Of a stretch of DNA of 10,484 bases, positions 1 through 7,041 are shown piece by piece. The notes beneath the pieces were generated by a model. That model had not been told where the DNA came from. It did no database searches and was given only the letters and a program-made list of their open reading frames with translations. Both the position numbers and the translations under genes were made by a program. The first letter of the stretch is position 1. Each line of letters opens with the position of its first letter. Source of the stretch: Prevotella sp. UBA7551 (GTDB taxonomy: Bacteria > Bacteroidota > Bacteroidia > Bacteroidales > Bacteroidaceae); NCBI GenBank assembly GCA_002479145.1, contig DLLX01000034.1, forward strand, positions 6,625-17,108, written 5' to 3'.

Positions 1-1954
1 TCTCATGGCTCTCTTCATACATCTTGGTGTTGCTGAACAGCTCCATGCGGTTGTACTCGTAGCGCAGTCCGGCATTGACATCCACCTTTCCCAATGGGAG
101 GGCAGCCTCGACGTAGACCGCTCCGAGCAAGTTGTTGCCACTGTAGTCGTTGAGTTTGTTCACGTCCTCCATCAGATAGAGCTTGTTGACGCCGTAGTTG
201 GAGGGGTCGGAGAGAAGTGTCGGGATGTCCATTGTGAGGAATCCTTCAGGCAAATCGTTGCCGTCGGTGTTGTACCAGTAGAAGAGGTTGCGGGTCTTAT
301 ACGTTCTTGTGCGGTATTCACCGTAGATGCCAGCCTTCAGAGAAGGCGTCCATTTGCCGAAATTGAACTTGTGCTCGTCATTGGCTTGCAGGGAGATGAT
401 GTGCTCGTCGAGCGAAGTCCACTCGCGCGAGATGTCGTTCTGGTATAGCCACTCGTATTGTTTGTTCTCCTGTTCTGGGTCTTCAGAATAGAGGATGTAT
501 TTCCTACGATCGGGCAAGCGACGGTTGGCGTACGCATAGCCGACACTCCAGTCAAGGGCATCGTCACTGAAGGTATGCCGTCCCGTCAATTGACCCGTAT
601 AAGTGGTGCGGCTCTGATAGTAGTATTCTGCCGAGCGTTCGGGCTCAGATTGTGCGCTTGTCCCCTCGCGGAAGGTGTATCGGCTGTTGCCCAGCTGGTT
701 GATGATGTTCTTCAGCTGATATTTGTTCTTCCCGTTTCGGCTCAGAAGCGTCAAGTTGAGCATGGCACCCAGACGTGCCGAGTGGGTGTATTGGTCGTCA
801 GTGGAGAGTCGCAACGGGTTGACACGGTCGTTGTCTGTGTCGTAAGCACCATAGAAGTTGTTGATCATTCCGCTTATCGAGCGCCGCTCATTGGTGTAGT
901 TGAGTGCGGCGAGCAGTCCGAGTTTCGCCCCATCAATCTCCCATTTCCGGCTCCAATCCATCCCCAGCTTCAAGTCGCCCAGTGGTGTATTCTTCCTTAC
1001 GTGCCAGTCGTTGCCGAAGCCGTTGTTGAGCAAATCTATCATGGTGTTGCCTCCGCTGTTTTTCCCGAGCGTGGCAAACTGCTTGTCCATCCCGCCGGAA
1101 AGCGAGCGCATTCCGCTGTCGAATCCTAAGAAGTCGGTGGGCGATGCCTTTTGTTCAAGGAAGTCGCCAAATGCCGTTTGTGTGTTCCAGTTGGCACCCA
1201 CGCTGATATGGAATGAGTTGTTGGTGGGTATTTCTTTAGTGTTGATGAGAATGAAGCCGCCAGTGTAGTCGGCTGGGTATTGTGCTGTGGGTGTTTTGAC
1301 AATCATGAGGTTGTCTATCTGCCCGCTGGGAATCATGTCAAAGCTGAAAGCTCGGCTGTCCGCCTCACTGCTTGGGGCTGCCCCGCCGTTGATCCACACG
1401 TTGTTGTAGCGCTGGGAGAGACCGCGCACCATGACAAACTTCCCATCTATGAGGCTCACGCCAGGGATTCGGCGGATCACCTCGCCTGCATTACTGTCCT
1501 GCGTCCGTGAAATTTCCTGCGCAGAGACGTTGCTCACTATGACGGAGCTGGTTCGTGCGATGTCAATCATGGCGGCATCCGTATTCAGTCGCTTCACCGC
1601 CGTCACGGTGACATCACCTAATTGCTGCTCGTCGGCCGTCAGCGCAACCCGCAAGTCATCATCTGCGTTGCCGGTCGTGGCCCTCACTCCGTCAATGGTT
1701 TTAGTCTTATAAGATACATATTTAATAATGAGCGTATAGCTCTTGCCTTTCTCAAGGCCAGCAAACTGGAATTTACCGTCGATGTCAGTGGCTGTGCCAA
1801 GCGATGTTCCCTCCACCTGCACCGTCGCTCCGATGAGTGGTTCTTTTGTTTTTGAATCGACCACCGTACCCCGTATGTCTTGTGCCCATGCTCCGGCTGG
1901 GAGTGCAAGGGTGAGGAGAGCGATGCCTGTGAGTCGCTGATAATGCTTATTCAT
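1..1954 (-). CDS. TonB-dependent outer-membrane receptor, 5' part only (runs off left edge)
   Basis: The minus-strand frame is open from the ATG at 1954 to the edge of the window, giving the first 651 residues; the end of the beta-barrel lies outside. Residues 1-24 form a Sec signal peptide (basic start, hydrophobic core, AWA before Q25). Residues 26 to about 105 are a carboxypeptidase-D-like regulatory domain (GTVVDSKTKEPLIGATV, then a DIDGKFQF turn). Residues 111-119 (QLGDVTVTA) sit where a TonB-box-like segment is expected. A plug domain follows at about 130-240, with IRRIPGV, VRGLSQRYN (176-184) and PADYTGGFILINTKE. From about 245 on, the alternating aromatic and polar pattern fits barrel strands. 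Such receptors bind a ligand at the cell surface and import it using TonB energy. The plug wording resembles the TIGR01782-like receptors more than SusC glycan importers, and no susD-like gene lies upstream; a downstream partner cannot be excluded. The substrate cannot be told. The ATG follows a TAnnTTTG promoter box by about 37 bases. Confidence 0.93.
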   Translation of the reverse strand, partial: MNKHYQRLTGIALLTLALPAGAWAQDIRGTVVDSKTKEPLIGATVQVEGTSLGTATDIDGKFQFAGLEKGKSYTLIIKYVSYKTKTIDGVRATTGNADDDLRVALTADEQQLGDVTVTAVKRLNTDAAMIDIARTSSVIVSNVSAQEISRTQDSNAGEVIRRIPGVSLIDGKFVMVRGLSQRYNNVWINGGAAPSSEADSRAFSFDMIPSGQIDNLMIVKTPTAQYPADYTGGFILINTKEIPTNNSFHISVGANWNTQTAFGDFLEQKASPTDFLGFDSGMRSLSGGMDKQFATLGKNSGGNTMIDLLNNGFGNDWHVRKNTPLGDLKLGMDWSRKWEIDGAKLGLLAALNYTNERRSISGMINNFYGAYDTDNDRVNPLRLSTDDQYTHSARLGAMLNLTLLSRNGKNKYQLKNIINQLGNSRYTFREGTSAQSEPERSAEYYYQSRTTYTGQLTGRHTFSDDALDWSVGYAYANRRLPDRRKYILYSEDPEQENKQYEWLYQNDISREWTSLDEHIISLQANDEHKFNFGKWTPSLKAGIYGEYRTRTYKTRNLFYWYNTDGNDLPEGFLTMDIPTLLSDPSNYGVNKLYLMEDVNKLNDYSGNNLLGAVYVEAALPLGKVDVNAGLRYEYNRMELFSNTKMYEESHE

Positions 1955-1971
1955 CTTTGTCCTACGTTCAT
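1951..1971 (-). other. Six-codon reading frame overlapping the receptor start (ATGA)
   Basis: In the short leader of the receptor gene an ATG at 1971 opens a frame of six codons (MNVGQR) whose TGA stop overlaps the receptor's ATG by the classic ATGA arrangement. This could couple translation of the two frames, but a frame this short arises easily by chance, and no Shine-Dalgarno sequence precedes it. It is listed because it competes as a start site in the leader. Confidence 0.2.
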
Positions 1972-1990
1972 TGCTTTGTTTTCACGGGTG

Positions 1991-1998
1991 CAAAGTTA
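1991..1998 (-). promoter_or_regulatory. Bacteroidetes-type -7 box for the TonB-dependent receptor
   Basis: Read on the minus strand this is TAACTTTG, a full match to the Bacteroidetes -7 consensus TAnnTTTG. Transcription would begin a few bases downstream, near 1985, leaving a leader of about 30 nt before the ATG at 1954. I found no good TTTG -33 box at the usual 19-21 base spacing; a TTGG lies about 25 bases upstream. The -7 match and its position are seen; activity is inferred. Confidence 0.55.
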
Positions 1999-2220
1999 CA
2001 TAGGGAGTGTGACAGAGTGATTGCCAAGATGTTACAAGGCTATGAAAAAGCAGCTTTTTTGCCCGCTTATTTTCTTCTCTTGCTCTTTGGGTTAATTAGG
2101 TCGTTATGCTGAAGTAGAAGCGATTACAGACTTGAAAATCAGCTAATTGCCTGTTTTTGCTGCCGGTGTTGTCTTTAGATAAGCGCTAAAGTCTATTGTG
2201 GGCAACATAAAGAAAGAAAT

Positions 2221-2268
2221 AAAAAACAGCATGAATCCATGGGGTCTGGTTGGTATCCTATCCCATGC
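2221..2268 (-). terminator. Weak candidate terminator after surE-lpxB
   Basis: On the minus strand, just past the lpxB stop, two alternative stems can form: CATGGG with CCCATG (2238-2243 and 2262-2267), or GCATG with CATGC (2229-2233 and 2264-2268). Both share the distal arm and close a long loop. A run of six T (2226-2221) follows, two bases after the second stem. Short stems and a long loop make this weak. The A/T-rich hairpin at 2045-2060 is a second candidate and could act in both directions. Confidence 0.3.
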
Positions 2269-2290
2269 GCACACGAAAATGAAGGGCTTG

Positions 2291-3526
2291 TCACCCTGGT
2301 TTCTTCACAGACACCAGTTCGTATTCTTCCTCTTCGTCATCTTCTGTGGTGCTTTTCCTCTCCCCCTGCATCCCGTTGGCGTCGGGAGTCGCAGGGCTCA
2401 GGAGCTTGACTATCAGCCGGGCCGCCTCGTCGGGAGCCACAAGGTTGCCCAAGCGATTGGCCACAGTACGGTAGCCGCAAAGTATTTCCTCACGGTGCGG
2501 TTGCCTGGGGAGGATGCGGTACAGCTCGTTGATGATGTTGTAGATGGTGAAGCGTTCTGCAAACAGCTCCTTGACCACCTCGGCGTCTGCTACCAGATTG
2601 ACGAGCGAGATGAATTTCACTTTGAGAATATGATTGAATCCAAAGCGTATCAGTCGGGGTAGGGGGGTCTTGTAGCATACTACTTGTGGCACGCCAAGGA
2701 GACAAGTCTCCAGTGTGGCTGTGCCACTTGTAACGAGCGCGGCCACGCTGTGGGTGAGCAAGGCATAGGTTTCGTTGTTGATGACGGGAACGTCTTGGCG
2801 CTTTCCCATTACCTTTTTATAAAAGGACCAACTGATGGAAGGTGCACCCGCTACCACCATCTGGTAGTCTTCAAAATGAAGAGCAGCCTCGATCATGGCC
2901 GGGAGGTTGTCCTTAATCTCCTGTTTACGGCTTCCTGCAAGAAGGGCAATGATGGGCTTGTCGGTCAAGTTGTGGCGTACAAAGAATGCTTCTCGGCTCT
3001 CCGAGTACGCTTTCCGAAACCGCATAATTTCCTCGACGGTGGGATTGCCGACGTAGTGGATGGGGTATTGATGTTGCTGATAGAACGATACCTCAAACGG
3101 AAGAATAGAAAACAACTCCTTGACATCGCGACGTATGGCGTTGATGCGCCATTCCTTCCATGCCCAGACCTTTGGGGAAATATAGTAGTAGACGGGAATC
3201 TGAGTGTGCTTGTGGACATATCGGGCAATGTTAAGGTTGAAGCCAGGATAGTCTACCAGTATTACCACGTCGGGATGCCACGCCACAATGTCCTCTTTGC
3301 ACCACTTCATGTTGCGGAGGATGGTATGCAAGTGGAGCAATACGGGTACGAAGCCCATGTAGGCAAGGTCCTTGTAATGGCGCACACGCTCACCTCCGAC
3401 AGCCGACATGAGGTCGCCGCCGAAAAAACGGAACGCTGCCGAGGGGTCATAGCAGCGCAGCGAGGCCATCAGCCGACTGGCATGAAGGTCACCGCTGGCC
3501 TCTCCAACTATCAGATAGTACTTCAC
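2291..3526 (-). CDS. lpxB: Lipid-A-disaccharide synthase
   Basis: This glycosyltransferase (GT19) joins UDP-2,3-diacylglucosamine to lipid X to form the lipid A disaccharide 1-phosphate at the inner face of the cytoplasmic membrane. The 411-residue product carries the family signatures in order: GEASGD (8-13), GG at 36-37, DLAYMGFV (53-60), VDYPGFN (91-97, D92 matching the catalytic Asp of E. coli LpxB), YISPKVWAW (115-123), LLAGSRKQEI (195-204) and TSGTATLE (266-273). The start is a GTG at 3526; it gives the MKYYLIVGEASGD opening usual for the family, and no better ATG exists upstream. It lies 3 bases after the surE stop with no clear ribosome site, so translation is probably coupled. The last 30 or so residues (from about 380) form a polar tail containing EDDEEEEYE, beyond the region I can match to the family. 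This tail is the only odd part; the assignment itself is secure. Confidence 0.95.
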   Translation of the reverse strand: MKYYLIVGEASGDLHASRLMASLRCYDPSAAFRFFGGDLMSAVGGERVRHYKDLAYMGFVPVLLHLHTILRNMKWCKEDIVAWHPDVVILVDYPGFNLNIARYVHKHTQIPVYYYISPKVWAWKEWRINAIRRDVKELFSILPFEVSFYQQHQYPIHYVGNPTVEEIMRFRKAYSESREAFFVRHNLTDKPIIALLAGSRKQEIKDNLPAMIEAALHFEDYQMVVAGAPSISWSFYKKVMGKRQDVPVINNETYALLTHSVAALVTSGTATLETCLLGVPQVVCYKTPLPRLIRFGFNHILKVKFISLVNLVADAEVVKELFAERFTIYNIINELYRILPRQPHREEILCGYRTVANRLGNLVAPDEAARLIVKLLSPATPDANGMQGERKSTTEDDEEEEYELVSVKKPG

Positions 3527-3529
3527 AGG

Positions 3530-4291
3530 TCAGAACTTCAACTTGCCCAGCAGGCCGTAATCGGTCACATCTATCGTGGTAGGCGTTACGGCTACGTAAC
3601 CGTGGGCAATCGCCCACTGGTCTGTGTCAGTCTCCTCCGGCTCGTCATTCTCATAGTGACCCACCATCCAGTAGTAACCTCCGCCATAGGGATGCTGACG
3701 GCTCTCCACCTCGTTGACCCAACGTCCGTAAGTCATTCGGCACACCTTGATGCCCTTGAAGGAGTTGCCCTTGGGGAAATTGACGTTTAGGCAGGTGCCC
3801 TTTGGCAGGCCCTCGGTCAGCACCTTGGTCACAATCTGGCGTACATAGGGACGAAGAGGTGAAAGGTCAGCCTCGGGATTGAAGTCGCAGGAGGAGAAAG
3901 CTATCGACGGAATATACTTCATTGCACCCTCATAGGCCACACCCATGGTGCCGCTGTAATGGTTGTTGACCGTGGAATTGTCGCCGTGGTTGATGCCGCC
4001 GAGTATCAAGTCGGGCATGCGGTTGTCCAAAATCTGGTCTATGGCCAGCTTGACGCTGTCGACAGGTGTGCCCGAGCACGACCACACTTCAGCCCCTGCA
4101 ATATCCTCACGTCGCTTCAAATAGAGCGGATCGGCAGCCGTGAAGGCGCAGGAGTAACCCGAACGGGGCGAGTCGGGAGCGCAAACGAGCACTTCGCCCA
4201 TATCGGCGATGAAAGAGACAAGACTGCGGATGCCATTGCTGTCGAAGCCGTCGTCGTTGGAAACGAGAATGAGGGGTCTGTTTTTGTTCAT
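3530..4291 (-). CDS. surE: 5'/3'-nucleotidase SurE
   Basis: SurE is a metal-dependent phosphatase that releases phosphate from nucleoside 5'- and 3'-monophosphates (and, in some species, short polyphosphate) in the cytosol. The 253-residue product has the metal-binding NDDG at 12-15 (D13, D14), the APDSPRSGYSCAFT loop with S44, GTPVDSVKLA at 74-83, and GGINHGDN at 98-105 with N101 as metal ligand, followed by YSGTMGVAYEGA at 112-123. Length fits the family. I chose the ATG at 4291; the adjacent ATG at 4294 would add one Met. The frame stays open further upstream to 4492, but that extension has no SurE similarity, crosses the promoter box at 4314-4321 and is better read as non-coding. The gene is first in a surE-lpxB unit and is transcribed away from parA. 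Pairing with lpxB fits envelope housekeeping in this phylum, though no mechanistic link is established. Confidence 0.95.
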   Translation of the reverse strand: MNKNRPLILVSNDDGFDSNGIRSLVSFIADMGEVLVCAPDSPRSGYSCAFTAADPLYLKRREDIAGAEVWSCSGTPVDSVKLAIDQILDNRMPDLILGGINHGDNSTVNNHYSGTMGVAYEGAMKYIPSIAFSSCDFNPEADLSPLRPYVRQIVTKVLTEGLPKGTCLNVNFPKGNSFKGIKVCRMTYGRWVNEVESRQHPYGGGYYWMVGHYENDEPEETDTDQWAIAHGYVAVTPTTIDVTDYGLLGKLKF

Positions 4292-4313
4292 CATTGCACT
4301 AATCTTCGAGCCG

Positions 4314-4321
4314 CAAAAGTA
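4314..4321 (-). promoter_or_regulatory. Bacteroidetes-type -7 box for surE-lpxB
   Basis: On the minus strand this reads TACTTTTG, a full TAnnTTTG match ending 20-23 bases from the surE start, so the leader would be only about 15 nt. Immediately upstream lies a symmetric A6-G-T6 tract (4324-4336) that could bend DNA or raise promoter strength. No clear -33 TTTG is seen. The short leader explains why the longer upstream frame should not be used as the surE start. Confidence 0.5.
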
Positions 4322-4365
4322 CGAAAAAAGTTTTTTAAAGCCACCGCTTTCTCGTAGTTTTTGTG

Positions 4366-4373
4366 TACCTTTG
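4366..4373 (+). promoter_or_regulatory. Bacteroidetes-type -7 box for the parA operon
   Basis: TACCTTTG followed by C is a full match to the TAnnTTTG box. It is divergent from the surE box, with 44 bases between them. A start of transcription near 4380 would leave a leader of about 160 nt before parA at 4540, long for this phylum. The -33 position lacks a good TTTG. Confidence 0.5.
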
Positions 4374-4426
4374 CCCAAAATATTACACTTGAGACAGACA
4401 GATACACAAGGAGTAAATCCTGCAAA

Positions 4427-4450
4427 ATGGATGCCTATCATCGGCTTTAA
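4427..4450 (+). other. Seven-codon frame in the parA leader with SD-like AAGGAG upstream
   Basis: AAGGAG at 4408-4413 is followed 13 bases later by an ATG opening a seven-codon frame (MDAYHRL, stop TAA at 4448-4450). A second ATG at 4431 opens a ten-codon frame in another register that ends at 4463. The first stop codon falls in the loop of the hairpin at 4442-4459, so a translating ribosome would melt that hairpin. Leader-peptide control is a possibility only; spacing is long and the frame is tiny. Confidence 0.2.
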
Positions 4451-4490
4451 CCAAGGCCGGTAGCCAGGCGCCAGTCTGCAAGAGACAGGC
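4442..4490 (+). promoter_or_regulatory. Two tandem hairpins in the parA 5' leader
   Basis: Hairpin 1 pairs 4442-4448 with 4453-4459 (seven pairs including one T-G wobble) around an AACC loop. Hairpin 2 pairs 4470-4472 with 4488-4490 and 4474-4477 with 4483-4486, with one A-A mismatch and a GCAAG loop. GGCA at 4488-4491 can instead pair with TGCC at 4502-4505, which would open the base of hairpin 2. Neither is followed by a T-run, so they are not simple terminators. I do not recognise a known riboswitch or leader family. Confidence 0.35.
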
Positions 4491-4539
4491 ATTTGCGGCT
4501 TTGCCCTATGTCTGGTTGCGTATTTGAGAACGATAGAAC

Positions 4540-5310
4540 ATGGGAAAAATCATTGCATTGGCCAATCAAAAGGGCGGTGTGGGCAAGACGACCACTACCA
4601 TTAACCTTGCTGCTTCATTGGCCACATTGGAGAAAACGGTGCTTGTCCTCGATGCTGATCCGCAAGCCAACGCGTCGAGCGGACTGGGGGTTGACATTAA
4701 GGAGGTGGACTGTTCAATCTATGAGTGCATCATAGACCATATCGATATACGTGATGCCATCTATACGACAGACATTGAGGGACTCGATATTGTGCCGAGT
4801 CATATAGATTTAGTGGGAGCAGAGATAGAAATGCTCAACATGAATGACCGCGAAAAGGTGCTGAAGAATCTTCTTCAACCTATTCGCAACGAATACGATT
4901 ACATCCTAATAGACTGTAGTCCGTCGCTCGGACTGATCACGGTCAACGCCCTTACGGCGGCCGACAGCGTCATCATCCCAGTGCAATGTGAGTACTTCGC
5001 CCTGGAAGGTATCAGCAAGTTGCTCAATACCATCAAAATTATCAAGAGCAAGCTCAATCCCAAACTCGAGATCGAGGGATTTCTGCTCACTATGTATGAC
5101 AGTCGTCTCCGGCTGGCACGGCAGATTTACGATGAGGTAAAACGCCACTTTCAGGAACTGGTGTTCCGTACCGTGATACAGCGCAATGTCAAGCTTTCCG
5201 AAAGTCCAAGCCACGGTCTGCCCGTCATTCTCTATGATGCCGACTCGGCGGGTGCGCGCAACCACCTGTCGCTGGCAAAGGAAATCATAGAACATAACAA
5301 GAAAGAATAG
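4540..5310 (+). CDS. parA: Chromosome-partitioning ATPase ParA (Soj type)
   Basis: ParA ATPases bind DNA non-specifically when loaded with ATP and move ParB-parS complexes to segregate the replicated origin. The 256-residue product begins with the deviant Walker A box KGGVGKTT (11-18, signature lysine K11), has the A' motif VLDADPQ (36-42, D40) and Walker B ILIDCSPSLG (122-131, D125). RLRLARQIYDEV (189-200) and the SESPSHGLP stretch (220-228) are typical of chromosomal Soj/ParA. It lacks the N-terminal helix-turn-helix of plasmid P1-type ParA proteins, so a chromosomal role is favoured. The start at 4540 places the Walker box at the usual distance; no Shine-Dalgarno sequence precedes it, as is normal in this phylum. 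parB follows after 4 bases. A leader with hairpins precedes the gene. Confidence 0.96.
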   Translation: MGKIIALANQKGGVGKTTTTINLAASLATLEKTVLVLDADPQANASSGLGVDIKEVDCSIYECIIDHIDIRDAIYTTDIEGLDIVPSHIDLVGAEIEMLNMNDREKVLKNLLQPIRNEYDYILIDCSPSLGLITVNALTAADSVIIPVQCEYFALEGISKLLNTIKIIKSKLNPKLEIEGFLLTMYDSRLRLARQIYDEVKRHFQELVFRTVIQRNVKLSESPSHGLPVILYDADSAGARNHLSLAKEIIEHNKKE

Positions 5311-5314
5311 CCCT

Positions 5315-6235
5315 ATGCCCGTACATAAGAAATATAATCGCAACGTCAAAACCAACGCCCTCGGGCGTGGACTCGATGCTCTTATCTCCACAGAAGCGGT
5401 AAGCACGCAGGGAAGCAGCACCATCAATGAGGTGCCACTGCAGCAGATAGAGCCGAACCCCAATCAGCCGCGGCGTGAATTTGACCCCGTGGCACTGGAG
5501 GAATTGGCCGGATCCATCCGTCAGTTGGGCATTGTACAGCCTATTACCCTGCGGCAGATGGATAGCAACCACTTCCAGATTATTGCCGGAGAGCGGCGCT
5601 GGAGAGCCTCCCAGTTGGCTGGACTGAGTACGATTCCAGCCTATATCCGTACCATCAAGGACGAAAATGTAATGGAGATGGCCCTCGTGGAGAATATCCA
5701 GCGCGAGGACTTGAATGCCATCGAGATAGCCTTGGCCTACGAGCACCTGCTGGAGAAGAGTGCGATGACTCAGGAGAAGGTGGCAGAGCGCGTAGGCAAG
5801 AGCCGCGCTGCCATTGCCAATTACCTGCGTTTACTGAAGCTTCCCGCACAAGTGCAGATGGCGTTGCAGAAGAAAGAAATAGACATGGGGCACGCCCGAG
5901 CGTTGCTCTCGGTCGAAAGTCCTACGCTTCAACTGAAGGTTTTCCGCGAAATTCAGAAAAACGGCTACAGTGTGCGTCGCGTGGAGGAGATCTGCCAACA
6001 ACTAAAAAACGGCGAAGACATACAATCGGCGAAGAAGACCATTGCCGCCACACGTCGCCTTCCCGAAGAGTTCAACATTCTCAAGCAGCAGCTCTCCACA
6101 CTTTTCGACACGAAAGTGCAGATGAGCTGCAACGACAAAGGCAAGGGAAAAATCAGCATTCCGTTCGCCTCAGAGGAAGAGTTGGAGCACATCATGAGTG
6201 TGCTCGACAGGGTGAAGCAGCAATCAGGGAACTGA
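5315..6235 (+). CDS. parB: Chromosome-partitioning protein ParB (Spo0J family, CTPase clamp)
   Basis: ParB binds parS sites near the origin, loads as a CTP-dependent sliding clamp and stimulates ParA ATPase. The 306-residue product shows the N-terminal LGRGLDALI segment (16-24) that contacts ParA, the ParB/Srx-like CTP fold with NPNQPRREF (48-56), GERRWRA (92-98) and ENIQREDLN (126-134), and a helix-turn-helix around 150-176 (MTQEKVAERVGKSRAAIANY). A linker and a C-terminal dimerisation region (about 255-306) complete the usual layout. Its length is normal. The stop overlaps the next gene's start (TGATG at 6233-6237), so DUF5683 is co-translated. No good parS match was found in this window. 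Confidence 0.96.
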   Translation: MPVHKKYNRNVKTNALGRGLDALISTEAVSTQGSSTINEVPLQQIEPNPNQPRREFDPVALEELAGSIRQLGIVQPITLRQMDSNHFQIIAGERRWRASQLAGLSTIPAYIRTIKDENVMEMALVENIQREDLNAIEIALAYEHLLEKSAMTQEKVAERVGKSRAAIANYLRLLKLPAQVQMALQKKEIDMGHARALLSVESPTLQLKVFREIQKNGYSVRRVEEICQQLKNGEDIQSAKKTIAATRRLPEEFNILKQQLSTLFDTKVQMSCNDKGKGKISIPFASEEELEHIMSVLDRVKQQSGN

Positions 6236-7005
6236 TGGACATTAGGAATATGATGAGGCAACAGTTTTGGGGAATAATCTTGGCTCTACTTCTTGCCCAC
6301 GGGGGAGTCATGGCGCAAGTGGAGCACCATGACAGCGTCATGGTAATCTACCCTGAAGATACGCTCAGTGTGCGACAGAATGTCTCAGTTCCCATTTCAG
6401 ACAGTATGATGACAATAAGCAGGTCTCTTGCCGATTCCCCCAAAAAGGAAAATGTCAAGGAGAAACACCACAAACGAGACTGGGCAACATGGAGGCCAAA
6501 TGCGAAGCGGGCCTTGTGGCTGGCCCTGGTGCTTCCTGGTGCTGGGCAGGTCTATAACCGAAAATTTTGGAAGCTCCCCATTATCTATGGCGGGTTCACT
6601 GGTTGCATTTATGCCATGACATGGAACAATCAGATGTATCATGATTATAGTCAGGCGTACATGGATATCATGGACAATGACCCTACTACAGAGAGCTACA
6701 AGAACTTCCTGCACCTTGGTACCGAAATCAACGAGAGCAACAAATCACGCTACCAAGAAATTTTCCGTAAGCGGAAGAATCGTTATCGCAGATGGCGCGA
6801 CCTGAGTATCTTTGCCTCAATAGCCGTCTATGCTCTTTCCGTCATTGACGCATACGTCGATGCGTCGCTTTCTGAATTTGATATAAGCGAGGACTTGTCG
6901 ATGCGTGTCACACCTGTAATGCTGGGCAATGACGGTGCGATAAGCCCACAATGCGGTCTCTTGGGGCAGAATGCCATAGGGCTGGGATGCAGTCTGAGGT
7001 TCTGA
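6235..7005 (+). CDS. DUF5683 membrane protein of unknown function
   Basis: The 256-residue product matches the DUF5683 type found after parAB in Bacteroidetes. A hydrophobic N-terminus (about 11-27, ending VMAQ) looks like a signal peptide. The domain core is at about 84-210: a WRPNAKRALWLALVLPGAGQ stretch (86-105) followed by VYNRKFWKLPIIYGG, then hydrophobic segments at about 115-130 and 190-206, with a basic RKRKNRYRRWRD run (178-189) between. The PGAGQ(V/I)YN(R/G)K element is the recognisable family signature. The gene overlaps parB by one base (TGATG). An in-frame ATG at 6250 or 6253 would give a more typical signal peptide start and cannot be excluded. Function is not known; an envelope or inner-membrane role is inferred from its segments, and a link to partitioning only from position. 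Confidence 0.85.
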   Translation: MDIRNMMRQQFWGIILALLLAHGGVMAQVEHHDSVMVIYPEDTLSVRQNVSVPISDSMMTISRSLADSPKKENVKEKHHKRDWATWRPNAKRALWLALVLPGAGQVYNRKFWKLPIIYGGFTGCIYAMTWNNQMYHDYSQAYMDIMDNDPTTESYKNFLHLGTEINESNKSRYQEIFRKRKNRYRRWRDLSIFASIAVYALSVIDAYVDASLSEFDISEDLSMRVTPVMLGNDGAISPQCGLLGQNAIGLGCSLRF

Positions 7006-7041
7006 GGATAACTAAAAACAAAACACTAATCTATCACTTTA

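Larger units (their letters stand above)
1955..2290. other. Intergenic region between lpxB stop and receptor start
   Basis: No convincing gene is present. The plus-strand frame opening at 2198 has no family look and runs antisense into lpxB. Besides the receptor promoter box, the stretch contains several small inverted repeats: AAAAAG/CTTTTT around a three-base loop at 2045-2059, CTTTAG/CTAAAG with a seven-base loop at 2173-2191, and CATGGG/CCCATG at 2238-2267. The middle one is not followed by a T-run on either strand and has no obvious role. Confidence 0.6.

Noticed and set aside
458..1129. A 223-codon plus-strand frame inside the TonB receptor gene
   Set aside because: The minus strand carries an unbroken receptor sequence with clear plug and barrel features; the plus-strand product has no recognisable domain.
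2684..3790. A 368-codon open frame on the plus strand, antisense to lpxB and surE
   Set aside because: It spans two well-supported genes and their junction, shows no family motif, and is the kind of long antisense frame expected from the codon bias of the genes opposite.
4295..4492. N-terminal extension of surE to an ATG at 4492
   Set aside because: The added 67 residues precede the NDDG-bearing core without family similarity, and cross the TACTTTTG promoter box and the parA leader; the ATG at 4291 gives a normal SurE.
4442..4505. GC-rich repeats in the parA leader as a tRNA or small RNA gene
   Set aside because: The stems do not assemble into a cloverleaf, there is no T-loop GTTCRA-like sequence, and no terminator T-run follows.
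4493..4735. An 80-codon plus-strand frame overlapping the start of parA in another register
   Set aside because: It conflicts with the well-conserved ParA Walker A region and its product is arginine/tryptophan-rich nonsense.
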